NCBI GenBank assembly: GCA_019419725.1
Contig: DXZL01000033.1
Location: 1-13,374, forward strand
DNA length: 13,374 nt
Origin: Veillonella sp.
GTDB lineage: Bacteria > Bacillota > Negativicutes > Veillonellales > Veillonellaceae
Direction: 5' to 3'
In this document: one piece after another, positions 8,342 through 13,374 of the stretch
Numbering within the stretch: position 1 is the stretch's first letter
Layout: each line of letters starts with the position of its first letter
Position numbers and translations under genes: made by a program
The notes under the pieces: generated by a model
Database searches by the model: none
The model's input: the letters and a program-made list of their open reading frames with translations, nothing else
What the model was told of the DNA's origin: nothing

Positions 8342-8869
8342 TTAACTATTCACAGCAGCTTCAAAAGCATCTCGAGTTATACCATAATGATTTAAGCGGT
8401 ATAAGAACTGCTTGCCATTGCCATAACCAATACCTAACTTAGCACCAATAATCGCACGGCGAGAAGCACTATCTGGCATACCTGAAAGTCCATGACGAAC
8501 TAGATCCACCATAGAAAATTCTTTGGATGATTCCAAAGATTCTACATGTAAAGTAGATAGTGCCTTTCTAATGGATTCAGGCGATGCTTGTTCTATGCCA
8601 ATATCATCATTCGCAAAAGCTTCATCACGAGGAACAAAAGCATGCTGAGCATTAGGGAATTTTTTTGTTAATACACGGCGAATTCTTTCCCCTGCTGTAT
8701 CAGGATCTGTTAATATGATAATACCTCTTTTTTCATAGGCTACGCGAATCATATCAATAACACCTTTACGGAGTGTGAAACCCTCTGTCGCAATGCAATC
8801 CGCTTCCACAGCTTGTGCAATACGTTGTATATCAGATTTTCCTTCTACCACGATGACTTGTTTGAGCAT
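8342..8869 (-). CDS. rnmV: Ribonuclease M5 (5S rRNA maturase)
   Basis: A Toprim-fold endonuclease that, in Bacillus, cuts double-stranded 5S rRNA precursor bound by a ribosomal protein. The Toprim domain fills about residues 1-90, with catalytic E9 (VVEGKSD) and the DPD motif at 55-57 (LTDPDTAGERIR). The C-terminal domain typical of RNase M5 includes GIGYGNGKQFLYRLNHYGI (about 146-164). Length (175) is close to the Bacillus enzyme. The start has a full AAGGAGG (8874-8880) 4 nt upstream. The adjacent downstream rsmA supports the identification, and both are ribosome-maturation genes. Confidence 0.95.
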   Translation of the reverse strand: MLKQVIVVEGKSDIQRIAQAVEADCIATEGFTLRKGVIDMIRVAYEKRGIIILTDPDTAGERIRRVLTKKFPNAQHAFVPRDEAFANDDIGIEQASPESIRKALSTLHVESLESSKEFSMVDLVRHGLSGMPDSASRRAIIGAKLGIGYGNGKQFLYRLNHYGITRDAFEAAVNS

Positions 8870-8973
8870 AGGTCCTCCTTTATTCTATTAGTACATTGTA
8901 ACACATATATAACATTGCTTAAATACTTATAATCGAGTAGTATAGGTAGTGTAATATATAAAAGGAGGCCATT
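8870..8973. promoter_or_regulatory. Divergent promoter region between rnmV and the LysR gene
   Basis: This 104-bp gap must hold start signals for both directions. Minus strand: TACAAT (8895-8900) is a possible -10 for rnmV, with a poor -35. Plus strand: TATAAT (8928-8933) lacks a -35, while TTGCTT (8915-8920) with TAGTAT (8938-8943) at 17 bp is an alternative. Segment 8898-8915 (TGT...ACA) has loose dyad symmetry, which would suit LysR autoregulation, but this is speculative. The LysR ribosome site is AAAGGAGG (8961-8968). Confidence 0.4.
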
Positions 8974-9912
8974 ATGACCTTACAACAACTAAAGTATGTC
9001 ACAACAATTGCAAATATAGGCAGTATTAGTGAAGCTGCCAAGAGATTATTTGTATCTCAACCTAGCCTTACAAAGGCCATTAAAGAATTGGAAAAGGAAA
9101 TGGGTATTACCATTTTTGATCGCACCAATAAAGGTATTACTGTTTCTAAAGAGGGAGAGCGCTTCCTTGGCTATGCGCGCCAAGTATTAGAGCAAGCTGC
9201 ACTTTTAGAGGAGCAATATAAAAGCCAAAGCGGTGGTAAAAAACAATTCTCTGTTTCTACACAACATTACTCCTTTGCAGTTAACGCCTTTGTAGAGCTT
9301 TTAAAAGGCGCAGGTATCGATCAATATGATGTATCCTTACGAGAAACTCAAACCTATGAGATTATTGATGACGTAGCTCATATGAAGAGTGAGATTGGTT
9401 TACTCTTCTATAATGATTTTAATAGACCTGTACTAGAGAAATTAATTCACACTAATGAATTAACATTTACAGAGTTATTTACTGCACACCCACATATCTT
9501 CATAGGCAAAAACCACCCATTAGCGAATAAAAAGGTTGTATCTATGGACGAATTAGAGGAATATCCATATATCTCCTTTGAACAAGGCGATCACAACTCC
9601 TTCTATTTCTCTGAAGAAATTTTTAGTACCGTTGTACGACCAAAACATATTCGTGTACGCGACAGAGCATCCCTCTTTAGTTTATTGCTTGGTCTAGATG
9701 GATATACCGTATCTAGTGGTGTTATCGATGAAGAAGTAAACGGAGAGAATATTATCTCTGTTCCTCTTGCTGAAGAAGGTTTAATGCATATCGGTTACAT
9801 TACCAATAACAAAATGCATCGCAGTCGTTTAGGACAAGAGTATATTCAAGCCTTAGAACAGTATGTAGGCAACTACGGTAGACATATTAAACTACCTGAA
9901 ACAAAAGAATAA
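8974..9912 (+). CDS. LysR-family transcriptional regulator, MetR/MtaR/CpsY-like
   Basis: A DNA-binding regulator of LysR architecture. The winged helix-turn-helix occupies about residues 5-60 (GSISEAAKRLFVSQPSLTKA, 16-35), a linker helix follows to about 84, and the ligand-binding two-lobed domain runs from about 91 to 300. The effector domain starts FSVSTQHYSF and contains a GLDGYTVSSG segment followed by VNGENIISVPL. From memory these resemble streptococcal MetR/MtaR/CpsY regulators of methionine metabolism more than typical CysB or CatR proteins. The neighbours fit: a methionine-synthase-like gene and msrAB lie downstream on the same strand, though separated by a terminator and a 391-bp gap. 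LysR proteins often autoregulate and act on adjacent genes. The family is certain; the methionine role is an inference. Confidence 0.9.
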   Translation: MTLQQLKYVTTIANIGSISEAAKRLFVSQPSLTKAIKELEKEMGITIFDRTNKGITVSKEGERFLGYARQVLEQAALLEEQYKSQSGGKKQFSVSTQHYSFAVNAFVELLKGAGIDQYDVSLRETQTYEIIDDVAHMKSEIGLLFYNDFNRPVLEKLIHTNELTFTELFTAHPHIFIGKNHPLANKKVVSMDELEEYPYISFEQGDHNSFYFSEEIFSTVVRPKHIRVRDRASLFSLLLGLDGYTVSSGVIDEEVNGENIISVPLAEEGLMHIGYITNNKMHRSRLGQEYIQALEQYVGNYGRHIKLPETKE

Positions 9913-9969
9913 TATTGTAGGATTCTTGATTATATTTCAACTGCTCTACATAATAGTGTAACTTTAAAT

Positions 9970-10050
9970 AAAAGCACTCTCGATTTTGAACTGTACCTCG
10001 GAAAATTGTGTCCAATTTTTTGGGTGCAGTTCATTTAGAGAGTGCTTTTT
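9970..10050 (+). terminator. Terminator of the LysR gene, with an inserted palindrome in its loop
   Basis: AAAAGCACTCTC (9970-9981) pairs perfectly with GAGAGTGCTTTT (10038-10049) and is followed by a final T. The 'loop' of 56 nt contains a second long hairpin at 9987-10033. The outer stem is palindromic, but the run of T residues favours termination of plus-strand transcripts from the LysR gene. Confidence 0.85.
9987..10033. mobile_element. 47-bp palindromic remnant with IS150-like ends
   Basis: The segment starts TGAACTG and ends CAGTTCA. Its halves pair almost fully: 9987-10008 with 10013-10033 gives 21 pairs, three of them G·U, with one bulge at T9998 and a 4-nt loop (TGTC). Read on the minus strand the end is TGAACTGCACCCA, then A-rich, then TTGGAC, closely like IS150-group (IS3 family) terminal repeats as I remember them. 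TTT flanks both sides (9984-9986 and 10034-10036), matching the 3-bp target duplication usual for IS3 elements. No transposase is present, so this would be two abutted ends left by deletion, or a tiny non-autonomous element. Confidence 0.6.
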
Positions 10051-10303
10051 AATATATGTAGGAAATCTAACTGCTAACAACTAAACCAAAGAAAAGCATA
10101 AGATAGAATAAGATATGCCACAACTGAGTTGATACTATATTACTTTTACATCTCGATATAACTGAAGCGCAAAAATAACTCTCTGATATAACTTAAAGCT
10201 ATATACAACATTAATATATTGATATTTTTATATATGCTCATCCTTAGTTATAATAAACCTATCGAATCTATCGGTTTTACCGTTTATATAAGGAGGATTA
10301 TAT
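10051..10303 (+). promoter_or_regulatory. Upstream regulatory region of the methionine-synthase-like gene
   Basis: No coding frame is evident. GATATAACT occurs as a direct repeat at 10155-10163 and 10185-10193, exactly 30 bp apart. The inverse AGTTATA (10246-10252) overlaps a perfect -10 box TATAAT (10249-10254). No -35 box sits at the right distance; the nearest good one, TTGATA (10219-10224), is 24 bp away, which would suit activator-dependent transcription. CAAC-TGA-GTTG (10121-10131) is a short dyad. No S-box or T-box leader was recognised. The ribosome site AAGGAGGA (10290-10297) is 6 nt before the ATG. Confidence 0.45.
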
Positions 10304-11425
10304 ATGTCCAAACAATTAGCACCATTTCATTTTGATATCGTAGGTTCTTTCCTACGCCCAGCAGAATTAAAAGAAGCTCGTGAAGCTTTTACAAAAGGAA
10401 ATATTACAAGAGAAGAGCTAACAGCTGTTGAAGATCGTCTTATTACAGACCTCATTCAAAAACAAAAAGCTGCAGGTCTTCCTGTTATTACTGATGGTGA
10501 ATTCCGCCGTGCATACTGGCACTTAGATTTCATGTGGGGATTCAATGGAGTAAAAGAAATTGAACTTGAACACGGTTACAAATTCGTTGGTCAAGAAACA
10601 GCGCCAGGCTCCCTCGCCCTTACTGGTAAAATTACAGGTACTAACCATCCATTTGTAGAACATTTCAAATTTGTAAAACAATTTGAAGATGAACATACTA
10701 CAGCTCGTCAAACAATTCCTGCTCCATCCCAATTCTTAGCCGAATTATTCCGCGAGGATAACGGTATTACAACACGCTCCTTCTACCCTGATTTTGAAGA
10801 ATTAATTCAAGACATTGCTGCTGCATACCGTCAAGTAATTAAAGACCTCTATGAAGCAGGTTGCCGCAACATCCAATTTGATGATTGCACTTGGGGTATG
10901 TGCTGTGACCACGCTTACTGGACTGGTCGCCAAAAAGATAAAAGTGTTACTATTGAAGGCGAAACAGCTAAGTACCTACGCTTAAACAACTTAGCGCTTG
11001 AAGGTCGCCCTCATGATTTGGCGTTCACAACGCATGTATGCCGTGGTAATTATAACTCTACTTGGGCTGCTAGTGGTGGTTATGAACCAGTTGCACCAAT
11101 TCTATTCGCTAAAGAAAATGTAGATGCATACTATCTAGAATTTGATGATGACCGCTCTGGTGGCTTTGAACCATTGCGTGAAGTGTCTCCTAATAAAAAG
11201 GTCGTATTAGGTCTTATTACATCTAAACGTCCAGAATTAGAGGATAAAGAGGTTATCAAAGAACGTATTAAAGAAGCTACAAAATATATTCCACTCGATA
11301 GACTTTGCCTATCCCCTCAATGTGGCTTTGCATCTTGTGAAATCGGCAACCAATTGACCGAAGAGCAACAATGGGCTAAACTTGCATTAGTTAAAGAAAT
11401 AGCTCATGAAGTTTGGGGTGATTAA
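10304..11425 (+). CDS. Cobalamin-independent methionine synthase C-terminal-domain protein (YxjG/YxjH type)
   Basis: A single-barrel protein related to the catalytic half of MetE, which moves a methyl group to homocysteine thiolate bound to zinc. All four zinc ligands expected from MetE can be assigned: H244 and C246 (THVCRGN), E279 (YYLEFDDDR) and C340 (SPQCGFAS). The N-terminal part, HFDIVGSFLRP (9-19) and ITDGEFRR (62-69), is typical of the short Bacillus YxjG/YxjH proteins. At 373 residues it lacks the N-terminal folate-binding barrel of full MetE (about 750), so the methyl donor is unknown; short 'core' MetE proteins can use non-folate donors. Its stop codon directly abuts the msrAB start, implying one transcript. 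A neighbouring MetR-like regulator supports a methionine role. Methionine synthesis from homocysteine is probable, not proven. Confidence 0.88.
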   Translation: MSKQLAPFHFDIVGSFLRPAELKEAREAFTKGNITREELTAVEDRLITDLIQKQKAAGLPVITDGEFRRAYWHLDFMWGFNGVKEIELEHGYKFVGQETAPGSLALTGKITGTNHPFVEHFKFVKQFEDEHTTARQTIPAPSQFLAELFREDNGITTRSFYPDFEELIQDIAAAYRQVIKDLYEAGCRNIQFDDCTWGMCCDHAYWTGRQKDKSVTIEGETAKYLRLNNLALEGRPHDLAFTTHVCRGNYNSTWAASGGYEPVAPILFAKENVDAYYLEFDDDRSGGFEPLREVSPNKKVVLGLITSKRPELEDKEVIKERIKEATKYIPLDRLCLSPQCGFASCEIGNQLTEEQQWAKLALVKEIAHEVWGD

Positions 11426-12364
11426 ATGAACGAACACACAATATATTTAGGGGGCGGTTGTTTCTGGGGCCTTCAAGGGTATATCAGAAAAATCTCTGGT
11501 GTCATTTCCACTGAAGTAGGCTATGCCAATGGTCCTACGGAAAATCCAAGTTATGAAGATGTCTGTCATGATAGCGGTCACGTGGAAGCACTAAAGGTTA
11601 CATACGATGCAGATATACTTTCCTTAGATCACTTAATTCAATACTTCTTACGCGCTATCGATCCATTCAGCATTAATAAACAAGGTGGCGACGTAGGCAT
11701 TCAATACCGAACTGGTATTTACTATATAGATAAAGCCGATAAGGCTATTATTGAAAGTACTTTAGCTCGTGCGCAATCCTTCGAAGGAAAGCCCTTTGCT
11801 ATTGAAGTATTACCTCTATCTAATTACTATTCTGCAGAGGAATATCACCAAGATTACTTAGATAAAAACCCTACTGGTTATTGTCATATTCCACTAGGCC
11901 TATCTGATGAACCACTTGTAGATGATAACGCCTATAATAAACCTTCTAAGGAAGAGCTCAAGGCTTTGTCTCCACAGGAGTTCGAAGTTACACAGAACTC
12001 TGCTACCGATGCGCCGTTCAGCCATGATCTAACTGATGAATTCAAACCAGGACTGTACGTAGATATCACTACAGGAGAACCCCTCTTCGTGTCCGCCCAT
12101 AAATTTGAATCTCACTGTGGTTGGCCTAGCTTCATAAAGCCAATCGCAAAGGATGTTATTAAATACTATCAAGATGACTCTCATGGCATGAATCGGATTG
12201 AAGTTCGCAGCCGCATTGGTAATGCCCATTTAGGCCATGTATTTGAAGATGGCCCTAATGGTTCATTGCGCTACTGTATCAATGGATCATCTTTACGATT
12301 TATCCCTAAAGATGAATTAAAAGGTACAAAGTACGAATATCTAATTCCATATATCGAAGACTAA
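11426..12364 (+). CDS. msrAB: Bifunctional methionine sulfoxide reductase MsrA-MsrB
   Basis: Repairs oxidised methionine: MsrA reduces the S-sulfoxide and MsrB the R-sulfoxide. The MsrA domain (about 1-157) carries the catalytic GCFWG motif with C12, plus GHVEALKV (51-58, general acid E54) and a likely resolving cysteine C153. A linker of about 20 residues leads to the MsrB domain (about 176-300) with CGWPSF (C231), RIGNAHLGHVFEDGP (263-277) and catalytic C284 in RYCING. The structural zinc CxxC pairs of some MsrB proteins are absent, a common variant. No signal peptide is seen, so it acts in the cytosol and depends on thioredoxin-type donors. The start follows the preceding stop with no gap, and its GGGG-type ribosome site lies inside the upstream gene, so translation is probably coupled. 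Confidence 0.96.
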   Translation: MNEHTIYLGGGCFWGLQGYIRKISGVISTEVGYANGPTENPSYEDVCHDSGHVEALKVTYDADILSLDHLIQYFLRAIDPFSINKQGGDVGIQYRTGIYYIDKADKAIIESTLARAQSFEGKPFAIEVLPLSNYYSAEEYHQDYLDKNPTGYCHIPLGLSDEPLVDDNAYNKPSKEELKALSPQEFEVTQNSATDAPFSHDLTDEFKPGLYVDITTGEPLFVSAHKFESHCGWPSFIKPIAKDVIKYYQDDSHGMNRIEVRSRIGNAHLGHVFEDGPNGSLRYCINGSSLRFIPKDELKGTKYEYLIPYIED

Positions 12365-12396
12365 AAAAGGACGCTTTAATCATAAGGCGTCCTTTT
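12365..12396 (+). terminator. Terminator of the synthase-like/msrAB operon
   Basis: AAAAGGACGC (12365-12374) pairs perfectly with GCGTCCTTTT (12387-12396); three further pairs (one G·U) extend inward around a 6-nt loop. It begins directly after the msrAB stop codon. Confidence 0.92.
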
Positions 12397-12413
12397 ACTA
12401 TATCTATTGTGAT

Positions 12414-12435
12414 TACTTACTGAGCTAAGTAAGTA
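12414..12435. repeat. Short inverted repeat between convergent terminators
   Basis: TACTTACT (12414-12421) and AGTAAGTA (12428-12435) form an 8-bp stem over a 6-nt loop, GAGCTA. There is no T tract on either side, so it is not itself a clear terminator. Confidence 0.5.
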
Positions 12436-12439
12436 CAAC

Positions 12440-12473
12440 AAAAAAGAGGATATATCTTATAGATATATCCTCT
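12440..12473 (-). terminator. Terminator of the YabE-like gene
   Basis: A perfect 13-bp stem, AGAGGATATATCT (12445-12457) with its complement (12461-12473), has a 3-nt loop. On the minus strand it is followed by six T residues (12445-12440). It lies 11 bp downstream of the stop of the 3D-domain gene. Confidence 0.92.
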
Positions 12474-12484
12474 AAATCATCATA

Positions 12485-13374
12485 TTAGTCCAATACGTAC
12501 ACTGTAACGTCTTGGCGACCAAAGTCCATAGCCTCACCATAAGAGTCCATTACAAGGTCAATTTTGTTACCCACAATGGCACCGCCTGTATCGGCAGCAA
12601 TAGCTTCACCATAACCAGGGATAAATAAACGTGTACCCAATGGAATAACATCTGGGTCAACCGCTGCAATACCGCGTACTGCAGGTACACCCGTTGCCGT
12701 AATACCAGCACCATCACCATCGCCAGCAAGGTAAGCAGAAGCTTCCATTACGATAGCACGAGATGAGCGACCAGCAATATTACGAGATGTAGTCACTTCA
12801 CGAGTACCTTCTTTAATAATAGTAGGTACCATTTCGCGTTGTGTTACTTTAGATACGTCATTAGTCTTAATAACTGTACCATTACTATATAATGTTTCAC
12901 GTTGCACTCGTTCTAAACCAGGTTGACCAACTTGAACAACCTCTTCTTCACCTTGTGCCATTGTATCATCTTTTTGTCGAATTACTTGAATAGCAATTTC
13001 TTGATCTACAGTAGACAAGGATCGACTAGTTACTTGTGCAATTGTAATATGTGTACCACTTAATACAGAACCATTTGCATCGCCTACTACAGCGTAGTTA
13101 GGCATTTTGAAACCAAGTTCATTAGCAACGCCTTGTGCAGTTGTTTCTGTTGTGAAAATAGCTCTAGTCTTACCATTAACAGTTACATAAACTGGAATAG
13201 CACGTACAACAGTTAATGTTGTACCATTTTGAACAGATGTTGAGCTGGAAATAACTTTATCATTTGGATTTAATTTAACCCCAGCGTCGCGTACGATACC
13301 TTCGTTAGAATTTAAATGTGTTCTAACAGTGTGTGCTGCACCATCTACCATAACGGTAACGGTTTTATCATTAT
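12485..13374 (-). CDS. yabE: YabE-like cell-wall protein with DUF348, G5 and 3D domains (5' end outside the window)
   Basis: The reading frame stays open to the right edge, so the N-terminus, presumably with a signal peptide or membrane anchor, is missing. The methionine encoded at 13349-13351 is internal because codons for NDKTVTV precede it within the same repeat. Numbering from that methionine, two DUF348 repeats lie at about 1-50 and 51-107, a G5 domain at about 112-185, and a C-terminal 3D domain at about 202-288. The 3D domain shows ITATG (217-221), AAVDPDVIPLGT (229-240), AADTGG (252-257) and KIDLVMDS (263-270), with the conserved aspartates D232, D254 and D265. This arrangement matches Bacillus YabE, a Sps/Rpf-like protein with a probable muralytic double-psi barrel. 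In Bacillus yabE precedes rnmV and ksgA; here the same strand and order hold but three plus-strand genes intervene. Confidence 0.9.
   Translation of the reverse strand, partial: NDKTVTVMVDGAAHTVRTHLNSNEGIVRDAGVKLNPNDKVISSSTSVQNGTTLTVVRAIPVYVTVNGKTRAIFTTETTAQGVANELGFKMPNYAVVGDANGSVLSGTHITIAQVTSRSLSTVDQEIAIQVIRQKDDTMAQGEEEVVQVGQPGLERVQRETLYSNGTVIKTNDVSKVTQREMVPTIIKEGTREVTTSRNIAGRSSRAIVMEASAYLAGDGDGAGITATGVPAVRGIAAVDPDVIPLGTRLFIPGYGEAIAADTGGAIVGNKIDLVMDSYGEAMDFGRQDVTVYVLD

Noticed and set aside
10051..10303. SAM (S-box) riboswitch or T-box upstream of the synthase-like gene
   Set aside because: Neither the conserved S-box core nor a T-box motif with a terminator was visible; a protein-bound operator fits better.
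13349..13351. ATG as the start of the 3D-domain protein
   Set aside because: The frame continues open to the window edge and the residues before the methionine belong to the same DUF348 repeat; no ribosome site precedes it.
1..13374. CRISPR array, tRNA or rRNA genes, toxin-antitoxin or phage-defence modules
   Set aside because: No regularly spaced repeats, cloverleaf-like segments or recognisable defence proteins were found; the complete genes are housekeeping, transport, regulatory or methionine-related.

Overview
The window is a 13.4 kb piece of a low-GC bacterial chromosome. It carries nine complete protein genes and one gene cut by the right edge. An rnmV–rsmA pair, a DUF348/G5/3D 'YabE-type' wall protein, a GltS-type carrier, an MsrA-MsrB fusion and strong AAGGAGG ribosome sites point to Firmicutes. 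The overall style best fits a Negativicute such as Veillonella, but no ribosomal RNA is present, so that assignment is an inference. No tRNA, rRNA, CRISPR array or intact transposase gene was found.

Left part (1-5820): after an AT-rich leader there is a DEAD-box RNA helicase (+). It converges on DNA topoisomerase III (topB, -) across a perfect 34-nt palindrome that works as a shared terminator. topB diverges from prfC (+, release factor 3), which ends in a long AT-rich hairpin terminator.

Middle (5820-8869): a monocistronic glutamate-type Na+ symporter (gltS, +) converges on an rnmV-rsmA operon (-). That operon holds 5S rRNA maturase RNase M5 and the 16S rRNA A1518/A1519 dimethylase. The gap between them holds several hairpins that share repeated arms.

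Right part (8870-13374): a methionine-themed block on the + strand. It consists of a LysR regulator resembling streptococcal MetR/MtaR/CpsY, a short cobalamin-independent methionine-synthase-like protein with a complete zinc site, and an MsrA-MsrB methionine sulfoxide reductase fusion. The MsrAB start codon directly abuts the stop of the synthase-like gene. The block lies between rnmV and a YabE-like gene, which are neighbours in Bacillus (yabE-rnmV-ksgA), so it appears to interrupt an ancestral maintenance cluster.

The most unusual feature is at 9970-10050. The lysR terminator loop contains a 47-bp palindrome whose ends look like IS150-group (IS3 family) inverted repeats, flanked by TTT on both sides. 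Removing the palindrome and one TTT restores an ordinary perfect terminator. The next candidate of interest is a pair of 9-bp direct repeats 30 bp apart upstream of the synthase-like gene, a possible operator for the adjacent LysR protein. I did not find evidence of a wholly new multi-gene system.
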